DNA of 64,000 bases from Stomoxys calcitrans (taxonomy: Eukaryota > Arthropoda > Insecta > Diptera > Muscidae): positions 154,142,059 through 154,206,058 of the forward strand of contig NC_081556.1 of the NCBI RefSeq assembly GCF_963082655.1, written 5' to 3'. Of the stretch, positions 12,819 to 24,634 are shown piece after piece. The position numbers and the translations under genes were made by a program. The first letter of the stretch is position 1. Each line of letters begins with the position of its first letter. The notes beneath the pieces were generated by a model. It was not told where the DNA came from and did not search any database. It saw only the letters and a program-made list of their open reading frames with translations.

Positions 12819-13055
12819 TTGGGCTGCCCAAAAAGTAATTGTGGATTTTTGATATAGTCGGCGTTGACAAATTTTTTCACAGCTTGTGACTCTGTAATTG
12901 CATTCTTTCTTCTGTCAGTTATCAGCTGTTACTTTTAGCTTGCTTTAGAAAAAAAGTGTAAAAAAAGTATATTTGATTAAAGTTCATTCTAGGTTTAATT
13001 AATAATGCATTTACTTTCTTTTAAAAAATCCGCAATTACTTTTTGGGCAACCCAA
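12819..13055. mobile_element. Mariner MITE copy 1
   Basis: Terminal inverted repeats 'ttgggctgcccaaaaagtaa' and 'ttactttttgggcaacccaa' flank the shared internal sequence ('gtcggcgttgacaaatttt', 'ctgtcagttatcagctgtta', 'aagtgtaaaaaaagtatat'). The ends resemble mellifera-subfamily mariners. At ~237 bp it cannot encode a transposase, so it is a deletion derivative. A flanking TA duplication is not clear here. Confidence 0.8.
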
Positions 13056-13059
13056 TTGA

Positions 13060-14390
13060 ATATATCTGTTTAGAGGAGTTTTGGGGTTGAGGGGCCTGCT
13101 GGACTCAAATTTTAATACCATATTCGTTTTCTGGTCTCCTATACCTTTCATATCCTTATTGTGTCCACCGGACAATTTTTTGATATGTGTGGCGTTTTTT
13201 GGGGTAAGGGGGAGGGTCCCTCTCCACCTGACATCTCAAAATTATATAGCCTATGTTTCCATCCAGACAAACGTACACAATCTATGAAAATTTTAAGAAA
13301 ATCGCTTCAGCCAAGTATCATATAGTCATAATGGGTCTAATGGCGTTTTTGAGGGGTGGCGTGACCCCCTATACTTTGATCTGATTTTGTATGCCAGTTT
13401 CGAAATCTACTCCCAAATACCTTTCATTTGAGCCCCATACTGAAATGAAAGTCCAATATGTCTGTTTTGGGGGAATTTTTGGGGTTGGGGCGGTCCGTCG
13501 GGTACTTAGACTGAAATTTTAACACCATATTCGTCTTCTACTCTCCAATACCTTTCATTTGATATCTATATTGTCCCGATCGGTCAATTTTGATTTTAGA
13601 TTGTGTTTTTGTCATAAGGGGGAGGGTCCGTCCCCCTTCCGATAAAATTATTTAGCCTATGTTTCCTTTCAGACCAACCTTCCCAATAAATTACGAAAAT
13701 TCCGAGAAATTCGGTTCTGCCGTTTTTCAGTCTATACGAAACAAACAAACCGAGTCCCATATATCCATGATTGGCTAATGTGCCCATTATGTGAGTTTTT
13801 GTGGGTGTGGGGTGAGGCCCTATACTTCGAAATGAATTTGTATGCCAGATTCGTTATCTACTCCCGCATACTTTTCATTTGATACTTATATTGCCCTTAA
13901 CGGTTCGCTTTTTATTTTGGATAATGTTTTTGGGGTAACGGTGGAGGGTCCGCCCCCTTCCGTTATCAATAAATTATTAAGCCTATTCCTATTTCCTGGC
14001 CATATTTGTAATCTACTCCCGAATACCTTTCATTTGAGTCCCATATTGTCATGATCGTCAAATGAACCTATTTTTAAGGGGGTTTGGGGGGCCTGGGGCG
14101 GCCCCCCAGGTACATGAACCCAACTTTTATTATGAAATTCGTACTCTACTCTTGAATACCTTTCGTTGGATTCCCATATTGTCCCGATCGGTCCACTTTT
14201 ATTTTTGGGCGGTACTTTTCGGGTAAGGGGAGGGTCCGCCCCCCTCCCAATACCAAAAAATTATATAGCCTATGTTTGCTGCCAGACCAACCCCCACAAT
14301 CTGTGCAAATTTCAAGGTAATCGGTAAGTCGATCTAGCCATGTCCCCCCGTCTGCCGAAATCATGATAGCGGTCGAACGCATACTTAATA
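13060..14390. repeat. Family D degenerate repeat array
   Basis: The phrase 'aatacctttcatttga' recurs in variants at about 13137, 13430, 13549, 13866, 14024 and 14154. Between them lie 'tattgtcccgatcggtc', 'gggtaagggggagggtcc' and 'ttatatagcctatgtttcc'. The G-rich 'gagggtccgccccc' phrase also occurs, reversed, in the Helitron at 30.3 kb, so the two are probably related. Open frames on both strands are repeat translations. Confidence 0.6.
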
Positions 14391-14772
14391 TTGATGTAGG
14401 TCATTGGGGATTACAAATGGGCCATATCGGTTAAAATCTAGGTAGAAACGATTTCCCGATTGGACTTCTTGAGCCCTTACAAACCGCTATTTTTGTCGGA
14501 ATTGGCTTTGGCATGTAGTGTTTTGTTATGACATTCAACAACTGTGCCAAGTACGGTATAAATCGGTCTACAGCCTTATATAGCTCCCATATAAACCGAT
14601 CTCCCGATTTCAGTCTTTGGGTCATTTCAAGACGCAATTTTTGCTCAATTTGGCTGCAATTTTGCATTTAGTGTTCCGTTACGACTTCTAATAACTGTAA
14701 AAATTTTTAGCCGAATCCATGGTATTGAGCTCCCACGATTCGCCTGGGAAGAACTTAGCACGCTTTTACTAG
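14391..14772 (-). mobile_element. Family A element fragment, reverse
   Basis: Two body units ('cgatttcccgattggacttc', 'tatagctcccatataaaccg'), then the reversed head 'agaacttagcacgctttta' near 14750 with a degraded palindrome. Confidence 0.6.
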
Positions 14773-14794
14773 TTTTAACTTATCTCAAATTTCG

Positions 14795-14885
14795 GAGGCC
14801 ACCGTAGCGCAGAGGTTAGCATGTCCGCCTATGACGCTGAACGCCTGGGTTCGAATCCTGGTGAGACCATCAGAAAAAAAATTTT
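14795..14885 (+). repeat. tRNA-derived SINE, 5' portion (copy 1)
   Basis: Begins 'gaggccaccgtagcgcagag' and contains an A-box-like 'tagcgcagaggttagca' and an exact B-box 'ggttcgaatcc' at 14848-14858, then 'gagaccatcagaaaa'. This is the internal RNA polymerase III promoter layout of tRNA-derived SINEs. The 3' two thirds seen in the copy at 44097 are missing. It is not a functional tRNA gene, as no acceptor stem closes. Confidence 0.75.
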
Positions 14886-16470
14886 TGCAAATTTTCAAAT
14901 CTTTGTAGACTACTGTAACAACAAAAAAAAACCTAATATCCCCTATACTTCATAACACCGGCTCACAGTCTACATGTTTGTGGCTCTTGATTTTTAATTT
15001 AATTTTTTTTTCTTTTCTCAAAAAAGAGTTAAACAAAAACATCTACTGATCTGAGTATAAGCTTTTTGATATCATTTCATATTGGTGTGATCGTTTAAAA
15101 GTGACACAATGTTAGTGTGAGTCGATGTGTTAACAGAGTCAGAGGCTTCATGATGTGCGCATGCGCTACTCTGTATTTTAGCTAAATGCAGTCAATGTTC
15201 GTTTGTCCTTCAAGTGTTTTTGTTTTTTGTGTGTTAAAATGATATTTTATATATTCTTTAATTATATAAATCTTATCATATCATTATTTGTTTCATTTCG
15301 CACTTAAACTCACACACACACATATACACAGGCGGTCAGAGAGTGAGAGGCTCAAATACTTGGAAAGCATTGGTCATTCGTTTGTGTGACTTCGTTTAAT
15401 GTTTGTTGGAGGGAATTTGTTTTGCGATTCTTTTTATTAATTTTTCTGTTTAAGGTATGATAATTTTTTTTTAATTATTTTTATTGCTTTTGTCACTTGT
15501 AAAGTCATCTAGTAATCAATTCACACACACACACACACACACACTCAACTACAAATGATGTGTTAACCTGTGATAGCAAAAAACGCCATAGAATAGTTCA
15601 CAGGCTTTTGCTGTTGCACTTTCTGTTAAACTACATGACAGTTTTTGTTGTTGCTGTAATGTTAACCATTTAACTGTTTATTATTTTTTGCAATTTATTT
15701 TTGCCGATCCGCCCCCTTGCATTCGCTGCTGTTCTCTTCATTGCTCTTCTAGAACACTTCGGTGGTTCTGTTGTCAGCAAAGTACCTTCAGCCTTTCGGT
15801 TTATCGTTATGACTCATTTGTTTTTTTTTTTTAGACGTCTTTTAATTAATAATTTATTCAATTTATTAGTATTATTATTTTGTAGCTTTGTTTTTATTGT
15901 TGCTAAAATTGGCGCGTGTATGTCATGGTGTTGCTGTTGTTTTTTCCTCCTCCCTTTTATACTCTCTGCTAAGTCGTTTAATACGGAATTATAGAGAATT
16001 TTTGTTGTGTCACATACGTATGTACACAAAAATTTGCATAAATAATCATCTACTTAGTTTAAAATGTTAACTAATTTGCATTAACGTCAATATTGTAGGA
16101 TTCTAAATACACAAACAAATAATTTTTTGTTGCGAAATTGTGTGTAGTCTATGTGGAAACGATATTAAAGTTAAAGCACTACTCTAAAAAAATAAATTTG
16201 TCCGTCTGCACAAATGAAAATTCGCAATTGATTTGTGTCGATTCAGCACCTAATTAAAAAATGCAAATAAAAAAATTCTATTAAAAAGTTATAGTGATAG
16301 AATCAACAGGGACAGTTTCAAACATCAGCAATACTAATGTTGCGCACTTTGCTAAAAACAAAAAAATGCAAATATTAGAATTTTGTTTTTCATGCAACGA
16401 GCACTATTTTCAAATTCAATTAAAGCTAAAAACATTGATTTATTTTAATTTTTAATCTCTCCACCATGCC
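14886..16470. other. Unique intronic sequence
   Basis: AT-rich with (CA)n at about 15523-15544. The open frame near 15.7-16.0 kb is hydrophobic from T-rich codons and shows no recognisable family. No exon is supported. Confidence 0.5.
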
Positions 16471-16544
16471 GTCCGTCTATCTTTTCCTTTGTCAGTCTGT
16501 TCCTTCTTTTACCTATTTGTCAATGTGTCCATCTGTTTGTCCGT

Positions 16545-16844
16545 CCGTCTGACTGTTGAGATAACGCTAACTGTTGAACGACTAAACACAACCGCTTGAA
16601 AATTTTCTCATCAATTAAGGTTTGACTGGGATTGTAAATGGGTCAAATGGGTCAGTGTTTTTATATAGCTCCCATATATACCAATCTCCCGATTTCATAT
16701 CTTGAACCCCAAGAGGAAAAAAAAAATGTTGAACGATTTGGCTAAAATTTTGCACGAATATTTCTTCTATGATCCACCCTACTATGGAAATATAAATTTG
16801 ATTGAATTTTTGGCTGAAGTGGATTACAAATCTGTGCCACAATG
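16545..16844 (-). mobile_element. Family A body fragment, reverse
   Basis: Contains 'gactgggattgtaaatgggt', 'tatagctcccatatatacca' and 'cgatttggctaaaattttgc', the family A unit in reverse. It is preceded by a degenerate CCGTCCGTCTGACTG stretch, as in other family A tails, and is cut off by the GTAGA satellite. Confidence 0.6.
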
Positions 16845-17266
16845 TGTAGAGTAGAGTAGAGTAGAGTAGAGTAGAGTAGAGTAGAGTAGGGTAGAGAAGA
16901 GTAGAGTAGAGTAGAGTAGAGTAGAGTAGAGTAGAGTAGAGTAGAGTAGAGTAGAGTAGAGTAGAGTAGAGTAGAGTAGAGTAGAGTAGAGTAGAGTAGA
17001 GTAGAGTAGAGTAGAGTAGAGTAGAGTAGAGTAGAGTAGAGTAGAGTAGAGTAGAGTAGAGTAGAGTAGAGTAGAGTAGAGCAGAGTAGAGTAGAGTAGA
17101 GTAGAGTAGAGTAGAGTAGAGTAGAGTAGAGTAGAGTAGAGTAGAGTAGAGTAGAGTAGAGTAGAGTAGAGTAGAGTAGAGTAGAGTAGAGTAGAGTAGA
17201 GTAGAGTAGAGTAGAGTAGAGTAGAGTAGAGTAGAGTAGAGTAGAGTAGAGTAGAGTAGAGTAGAG
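16845..17266. repeat. (GTAGA)n satellite, ~84 copies
   Basis: About 422 bp of an almost pure pentamer, with interruptions near 16886-16897 and at about 17081. Since 15 bp codes five residues without a stop, it creates a long minus-strand LLYST repeat frame, which is not a gene. It separates a family A fragment from a family C fragment. Confidence 0.95.
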
Positions 17267-17289
17267 TTAAGTTCTTGAACGGTTAAGTT

Positions 17290-18170
17290 CTTGAACGGGG
17301 CAATTCGGACCATATTTGAATATAGCTGCTATATAGACCGATTTTCCGATTAAAGGTCTTTATTTTTCAACCGATTTTGCTTAAATTTGAGACAGTGAGT
17401 AGTTTAGGGCTTTCCGACAACTGACTTAAATATGGTTCACTTCGGTCCATATGTAGATATAGCTGCCATACAGACCGACCTCCAGATAAAGGGTCTTTTA
17501 TGGGTAAAAGCTTTATTTTTTAACCGATTTTGGTGAAATTTGAAGCAGTGAGTTATTTTAAGCCTCCTGACAACTGACCTTAATATGGTTTAGATCGGAC
17601 TGTATTTAGATATAGCTACCATATAAACCGATCTCCCGATAAAGTGTATGAAGCCTATAAAAGTTCTATTTATTACCCGATTTCGCTGAAATTTTAAACA
17701 GTAGGAAGTCTTAGTTCTTCCGAAATCCGTCCATAATATGGTTTGGATCAGACTTTTTTTAGGTATAGCTGCCACTCAGGCTGATATTCCGATAAAGGGT
17801 CTGAAGCGAATGAAAGCTTTATTTTTTATCCGATTTCGCTGAAAATTTGAAACAGGAAGTAGTTTTAGGTCACCCACCATCTGATCCAAATATGGTATAG
17901 ATCGAACTGTATTTAGCTGTCATATAGACTGATGTGCCGATTAAGGGTCTGAGGCTCATAAAAGCTTTATTTATTACCCGATTTTGTTGAAATTTGAAAT
18001 ACAAAATTCAACAGTGACTTGTATTTATTAGCCCACTCAATATCCGTGTCGAATTCGGGTGCATAAGTTATCTTATTTTCACCCGATTGCGACAAAAGGG
18101 TGTTTACATATATACCCGAGGTGGTGGGTATCCAAAGTTCGGCCGACCGTACCTAATGCCTTTTTACGTG
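17290..18170 (-). mobile_element. Family C element, reverse
   Basis: Units with 'tagatatagctgccata', 'taaagggtctttt' and 'acccgatttcgctgaaat', ending in the reversed head 'tacccgaggtggtgggtatc' and 'caaagttcggccg' near 18140, then 'cctttttacgtgttt'. Confidence 0.7.
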
Positions 18171-19518
18171 TTTACAATTTAAAAAAATTTGTTAAATATT
18201 TTAAAACTGTACTTGCTCTGCACTCCCAGGAGACATAAGGGTATACAAGAAAAGAATTCGGAATAGTATATAAAGCCTTTAGCTTTTTTCTTTAGTAACC
18301 CAAAAACTTCTCGAAAAAAAACTTGTTTTAAGAATTTGTGTCACATTGTTTTTGTTAAACTTTTTTCTATACCAAAAATAAAATTCATAAATTTCACTTT
18401 CATTTTGTCTTTTATGTCCTTTGTGGCTCAATAAAATAAAGAAAAATGTTTTATATCAAATTATAAATTTTGTCAGATTTACGTTGGTATTAAAGTCAAT
18501 TAGAGCCCAAAGACAGGTTTTGAAGACAATGCACAATCAAAAGAAGAAGAAAAAAAAAATACAAAATATAAAAGAAACAAAACGACAAAATTCTCAATAT
18601 ATAATGAATTTGCAAAGAATACGAAGAATTTGTCAATTAATGGGCGATACATAGGATTTGGCAGGTGCTTTTGCTCTTCTTCTTAAAGCGTAGATTAGCG
18701 TAACCCCCCCACCATTTCTTACCTCTCTCTTGGGGGTAGAATTAAGGTGTTTTATATATTTTTTGTTATTCCTTTCGCTGGTTGTTACTTTTGTTGCTGT
18801 TGTTGTTTTTTTATGCAGTTAATTTGCGTTTATTAAGTAAATCAAATTGAAAATGCCAAATGTTAAGCTTGTGCTTATATTTTACTCATTTATAATTTAT
18901 TGTATTGCATATACTCGACAAAAAAAAATTGTGTGTTTTTGTTTAAATATTTATTTTGTCCGTGCTGCTGTCCAATGCATTGGTCCATTCCATGAAGGCA
19001 TGGATATTTTTTTTTGATTTTGTTATTTTGCAATTTTGCCAAACAATCATCAACATCAGCAGCAAGAAGAGCATCAGCACCAGCATCAGCATCATTTATT
19101 AATATTTCCATAGAATTATGCATGTGCATTTATAAAAAAAAAAAACAAATATATGAAACGAAACAAATGATACCAAATGAAGTGAAATTGAAAAAAAAAA
19201 CGTTAATAAAATTAACAAAGGAATAATAATTTTGAACAATTTATGACTTTTAGCTGAAATTCTGACAAAACATTGTATGGTAGCCAGGGGAAAAAACGTA
19301 TTAATAGCAATTAACTAAGATTATTTGTTTTTCGCAGATGTATTTTGAAGTTTCAAAAATAATTATTATTTAATAAACAAAGACATTTGCCTCAGGGTTT
19401 TACAAATAACCATTTCGTTTAACAAAACAAAGGAATTTTTTCAAACGGTCCTTACTAAGGAACATTGAACAAAAGATACAAGACAAGACAAGTTTGATGA
19501 ATAATGAAAGAAGATGTA
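18171..19518. other. Unique intronic sequence
   Basis: AT-rich DNA with poly-A runs and AGCATCAGCACCAGCATCAG-like low complexity near 19080. Lysine/asparagine-rich open frames follow A-richness. No gene is recognised. Confidence 0.5.
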
Positions 19519-20790
19519 ACAAGTAAAAGTGTGCCAAGTTCGGCCGGGCCGAATCTTAAATACCCTCCACCATGGATCGAATTTGTCGAGTTCTTTTCTC
19601 TTCTTAGACAAAAGAAAAGGATAAAAGAAAAGATTTGCTCTGCTATTAGCTTGTGACTCTGTAATTGCATACTTTCTTCTGTCAGTTATCAGCTGTAACT
19701 TTTAGCTTGCTTTAGAAAAAAGTGTAAAAAAAGTATATTTGATTAAAGTTCATTCTAAGTTTTATTAAAAATGCATTTACATTCTGTTAAAAAATCCGCA
19801 ATTACTTTTTGGGCAACCCCAAAAATGTCAGCCAATTCGAATAAGAATTGCTCCCCTTGGGGGCTCAAGAAGTAAAATAGAGAGATTGATTTATATGGAA
19901 GCTGTATCAGGCTAAAGACCGATTCAGATCATAATAAAAACGTATGTTGATGGTCATGAGAGGATCCGTCGTACAAACTTTCAGGCATATCTGATTATTA
20001 TTGCAACCTCTAGAGGCTCAAGAAGTCAAGATCCTAAATCGGTTTATATGGCGGCTATATCAGGTTATTGGCCGATTTGAACCTAATTCAGCACAGTTGT
20101 TGGAAGTCTTAATAAAATACGTCATGCAAAATTTCAGCCAAATCGGATAGGAACTGCGCCCTCTAGAGGCTCAAGAAGTCACGATCCCAGATCAGTTTAT
20201 ATGGCAGCTATATCAGGCTATGAACCGATTTTATCCATACTTAGCTCAGTTGTTGGATATCATAACAAAACACGTCGTGCAAAATTTCATTCCTATCGGA
20301 TAAGAATTGCGCCCTCTAGAGGCTAAAGAAGTCAAGACCCAAGATCGGTTTATATGGCAGCTATATCAGGTTATCATCCGATTTGGTCCATACTTATCAC
20401 AGTTGTTGGAAGTCATAGCAAAACACGTCGTGAAAAATTTCATTCCAATCGGATAAGAATTTCGCCCTCGAGAGGCTCAGGAAGTCCAGACCCAAGATCG
20501 GTTTATATGGCAGCTATATTAGGTTATGGACCGATTTGAACCATATTTGGCACAGATGTTGGATCATATCATAACACCACGTCGTGCAAAATTTCATTCC
20601 AATCGGATGACATTTACGCCCACTAGAGGCTCAAGAAATTAAGACACAAGATCGGTTTATATGGCAGCTATATAAAAACATGGACCGATATGGCTCATTT
20701 ACAATCCCAACCGACCTACACTAATAGGAAGTATTTGTGCAAAACTTCAAGCGGCGAGCTGTATTCCTTCGAAAGTAAGCGTGCTTTCGA
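19519..20790 (+). mobile_element. Family A element, forward, interrupted by a MITE remnant
   Basis: Head 'aacaagtaaaagtgtgccaa' with 'ttcggccgggccgaatctt' at about 19540 and 'taccctccaccatggatcga'. After the MITE piece at 19649-19818 the body continues with regular units: 'gccctctagaggctcaagaa', 'tatatggcagctatatcagg', 'cacagttgttggaagtcat'. It ends near 'agcgtgctttcgacagacaa', where the tail is replaced by an inverted array. Confidence 0.75.
19649..19818. mobile_element. Mariner MITE copy 2, left end missing
   Basis: Shares 'cttgtgactctgtaattgca' through 'cgcaattactttttgggcaa' with the full copies but lacks the left inverted repeat and the 'tatagtcggcgttg' segment. It sits inside a family A element, so it postdates that element or was rearranged with it. 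Confidence 0.75.
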
Positions 20791-21538
20791 CAGACAACTG
20801 TATTAAGAATGGTTCAAATCGGTCCATGACTTGATATAGCTGCCATATTAACCGATCTGGGGTCTTGATTTCTTGAGCCTCGACAGGGAGCAATTCCTAT
20901 ACGTTTTGGCTGAAATTTTACATGAGGTGTTTTGTTGTGACTTCCAACAACTGTGCTGAATAAGGTTGAAATCGGTCCATAACCTCATATAGCTGCCATA
21001 TAAACCGATCTGGGGTCTTGACTTCTTGAGCCTCTAGAGGGCGCAATTCTCGTCCGATTTAACTGAAATTTTGCTCGTAGTGTTTTGGTATCTCTTCCAA
21101 TAACTGTGTTTAGTATAATTCAAATCGGTTTATAATCTGGTATAGCTGTCATATAAACCGATCTGGGGTCTTGACTTCTTGAGCCTCTACAAGGAGCAAT
21201 TCTTATCCGATTTGGCTGAAATTTTGCACGACGTGTTTTGTTATGACTTCCAACAACTGTGCTGAGTATGGTTGAAATCGGTCCATTACCTGATATAGCT
21301 GTCATATAAACCGATCTGGGGTCTTGACTTCTTGAGCCCCTAGAGCAAGCAATTCTTATCCGATTTGGCTGAAATTTTGCATGAGGTGTTTTGTTGTGAC
21401 TTCCAACAACTGCGCTGAGCATGGTTGAAATCGGTCCATAACCTGATATAGCTGCCATATAAACCGATCTGGGGTCTTGACTTCTTGGGCCTCTAGAGGG
21501 CGCTATTATTATCCGATTTAGTTGAAATTTTCCATACA
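20791..21538 (-). mobile_element. Family A body array, reverse, abutting the forward array
   Basis: About five reversed units ('accgatctggggtcttgact', 'cttgagcctctagagggcgc', 'gatttggctgaaattttgca'). It directly follows the forward array at 19519-20790, making a large, loosely inverted structure. It stops at about 21538 with no head. Confidence 0.7.
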
Positions 21539-22565
21539 AAAAAATTTAAAGTTGAGGTAATTTTTTTAAGTAAATATATCCTGGCTGCACTTTTTGCTCT
21601 CTACCTAAAATTTATAATATTGGAAAGTCTAAAGTCAAAATCAATATTTTTTCTATTCTTTATACAACAATTTTTGCCTTGCATGTGTGGTCCCATATTA
21701 GGATGATTAAATGTTTATCCATTATAGGGTTCAATCCTTTTTTTTCAATATCCTTAGCCTTTGCTGGTAATTTATGTGTTGACATTTAATGGTTTAAACT
21801 TTTTATTGTGTTTTCATTTCCTCGAAGAAGGCAACATCAGGCAAGGAAGTGGAATTTTTTCTTCTCCTAACCATTTCGGTTATTAGTTTTGTTACACAAA
21901 AGTGCCGTTACCTTCTCTCGTTTTTCTTCCTTTACATTGTAATTTAGGATTTTTTTTACGACTGATTAAACAAACGACAAAATATTGAAAGCATGTGTTG
22001 CGGAGTTCTCTCTGTGTTTCTGGCTGCATTGAGCCAAAGGATAACAGCACTGGCGACACACAATGAGAGCTCCTGTTTCTTTGTATCCGACAAGCTTATC
22101 CTGCTATCAGATTTCAAGGCATAACAACCCTTAAATACAATCTTCGCCCAGAGGATACTAAGACAATGAGGACGTTATTTTTATGCCTTTGCTTTTAGAA
22201 CAAAATAAAAATATGCAAATTTTGCCACTGTTAACTTCTCTTTGTGTGGTGCTAGAAAAAATAACATCAAAAACACTATAATTTTTCTTAGTTTTTTTTT
22301 TCTTCTCTTAATTCTTTTCATAAGGAGCGACCGTGTGAAATACGTTTTAAAAATTTTTACTTTATCACACTTTTTTTGTCAAGGGATTTCTGAAAAAAAA
22401 GGTGTGCAATAAATGTGAATGAAATGTTTTGATAGTTAATTGCTCTTTTTTTAGGGGCCATTATTAAAAATAGCAAAGCGAGAGAGAAAAAACACTTAAA
22501 GTGGGTTTTTTAGATAGGATTTTGTAAATTTTTTTAATATAACATTCTACAAACCCCCGATATAG
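21539..22565. other. Unique intron upstream of the first grh exon
   Basis: About 1 kb of repeat-free, T-rich sequence. It ends with a T-rich tract (around 22525-22540) and the AG at 22564-22565 that serves as the probable splice acceptor. An in-frame stop at 22540-22542 bounds the open frame upstream. Confidence 0.6.
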
Positions 22566-23141
22566 ACGCCGCACGGTTCTAACAAATGGCGATGCTCTTA
22601 ATCAGAATGCCGCCTCACCACCACCCGCCACACCTTCATCTCAAGCCTCCACTTTATCCATGTCTTCCTCCAATCATCAAAGCAGTCCCCATGAGGTGAT
22701 CATACATCAGCACAATGGTAACACATATCAATTGCCGGCTTCCTCGGTGGCCACTTCCCGCTACTTTGAACATCCCCAATTAACCACTGTGGTCTCGGCG
22801 GCCACTCCACAAACTTTGCTCAGCCTTTCGCCCTCGGATAGTGCTGCACATGCGCATCACCATGGCCAGCAAACGGATGATCAACAAACCGCAAATGGCT
22901 TACAACAGCAACATCATCACCATCATGATCATGATCAACATCAGCAGCAGCAGCAACAGCAGCAACAACAACAGCATCAACACTTGATCGAATCGGCAGC
23001 AACTTCGGTGAATTTGAGTGCATTGGGTACACCGCAATTGCATCAAGTTCAGACCTCGAATGGCACAACCTCATTCGTTTATGAATATTACAAAATGCCT
23101 GAAAAGGATGCCAATACAACAGAGGCTGATTTGCATTGGAG
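22566..23141 (+). CDS. grh: grainyhead exon with N-terminal activation motif (internal exon)
   Basis: Grainyhead is a nuclear CP2/LSF-family transcription factor for epidermal barrier, wound repair and neuroblast programmes. This exon encodes about 190 residues, starting RRTVLTNGDALNQNAASPPP, continuing through Ser/His/Gln-rich low complexity (His run near 22912-22930, Gln run near 22940-22980), and ending SFVYEYYKMPEKDANTTEAD. The YEYYKMP motif near 23080 resembles YDYYKVP of the vertebrate GRHL N-terminal transactivation region, where it also follows an NGD motif. The probable acceptor is AG at 22564-22565 and the donor is G|GTAAGT at 23142. The exon ends two bases into a codon, matching the start phase of the 49.1-kb exon. 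The ATG at 22660 is unlikely to be the start because the frame is open and motif-bearing upstream. Which Grh isoforms include this exon cannot be told from the window. Confidence 0.72.
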
Positions 23142-23740
23142 GTAAGTTTTGAGAGGCCCGGTATTTGTTAATAAAAGCTAATGAGTTTGATTATATATTT
23201 ATTTATTGATACAATATTTCATTAAATAGCCTGGTTCACTGACGACAAGAAGCATTGAAATATTCTAGGGACTAAGAACTGAGATTAGCAAAATTTTAGT
23301 AAAATACGCAAACTTAAGAAATGGCTACAAAGTGAAAGATAACACATCATTCTTCACAATAAAGCGGCTTCATTGAAGTGTGATTTTAGGGAGTACCAGA
23401 TTTTGATTAAGATAAAATTTAAAAAAAAAAAACTTGGATAAATAGTTTAAAAAAAAAGATTAAAAACGCCTACAAGAATTGGCTTGTGGTAGCCAAACTT
23501 AAAATCCAATAAGCCATTTCCATTTGGAATAGCGTGACGTTGCAAATTATCAAGTAATGAACTGTAGGCCCGACAGACAGACAGAGGTACTGAATGTAGC
23601 ACTCGCTCGCTGATCAAATCCACCTGTTGTCTGGCAATTTCTTCTCAGTAATCAATTATAATCCTTCAGTTTCTGGTGATATTCTTTCTTATGGTCATTA
23701 GCTCGACTCACTCTCTTTGGGTGAAAAAAGTAAAAAATAA
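23142..23740. other. Unique intronic sequence
   Basis: The first 600 bp of the intron, AT-rich, with a GACAGACAGAG stretch near 23573. Nothing else seen. Confidence 0.5.
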
Positions 23741-23744
23741 TCCC

Positions 23745-24634
23745 ATTTAGTTTGGGCGGTCCAATCTTTGTATGCCAACCACCTCGGATATATACTTTAA
23801 CCATATTTCGTCAAAAGTCCGGTGAATAATGCATAGAGATGGGTTTCTACCGGGTAAATACCCAACGCTTGGGTATTTATTGGGTAAATACCCAATAAAT
23901 ACCTTTTTTGGATATTTATAAATTTGCAATTTATCCAACCCATTTTTGATGATTTCGTATTCTTTGTATACAAACCTGATTTTTCGATCTCATAAAATCG
24001 GATTTTAGTTATATTGACCGATCTCCAGACTAAAAGCCTTGTGGCAATAAATTGGTAATTTTTCATCAGATTTCGATGAAATTTGGCACAGAGAGTTCTG
24101 GTAGACTTCTATTCATCTCTGTGAAGTGCGGTTCTTATCGGACTGTAGTTGGATATAGCTGCCTTTAGAACGACCACTCGAACACCCGATCTCCCGACAT
24201 AGGGTATTGAGGCCATAAATGATCCATTTATTACCCGAATTCGATGAATTTTGGCACGGAGAGTTCTGCTAGACCGCTACGCATTGCTGTAAAATGTGGT
24301 ACAGATCGGACCATATTTGGATATAGCTGCCATATAGACCGATCTCCCGATATAGTGTAATGAGCCCATAAATGGAGTATTTTTCATCCGATTTCAATGA
24401 AATTTGAAACAGTGAGTTTACCAGTACCGGGTCCACCTGATACTGGACTACTAGTAAAATCAAATGTTGCTTTTATGGGCCTAAAATCTTACATCGGGAG
24501 TTTCAGCACAGTTTCTTAATTTTTAAGACTGTAGAGTGATTTCAACAGACAGACAGACGGACAGACGTTCCTAGACGTAACTAGCGCTGCTGAGTCGAAT
24601 AATTTTTACTCGACGTTGGTTTAGTTTTGAATTT
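23745..24634. mobile_element. Family C element, degraded, of mixed orientation
   Basis: Head traces 'gggcggtccaatctttg' and 'atgccaaccacctcggatat'. Then come reversed-type units with 'cagatttcgatgaaatttgg', 'gatctcccgacatagggt' and 'atatagctgccatatagacc', and a late stretch 'cagacagacagacggacaga' near 24548. It is interrupted near 23840-23905 by the gggtatttattgggtaa palindrome region. Confidence 0.55.
23872..23903. repeat. Perfect hairpin, 14-bp arms
   Basis: Arms 'ggtatttattgggt' (23872-23885) and its exact reverse complement (23890-23903) around a 4-base loop 'aaat'. Upstream 'gggtaaataccca' (about 23852) is a further partial inverted copy. It could be the footprint of a small palindromic insertion. 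Confidence 0.85.

Noticed and set aside
14795..14885. Functional tRNA gene
   Set aside because: A and B boxes are present but no acceptor stem closes and the sequence continues into a SINE body in other copies.
16615..17313. 232-codon minus-strand open frame (LLYST repeats)
   Set aside because: Pure translation of the GTAGA satellite.
22820..23119. Minus-strand open frame opposite the grh exon
   Set aside because: Shadow of the His/Gln-rich + strand coding sequence.
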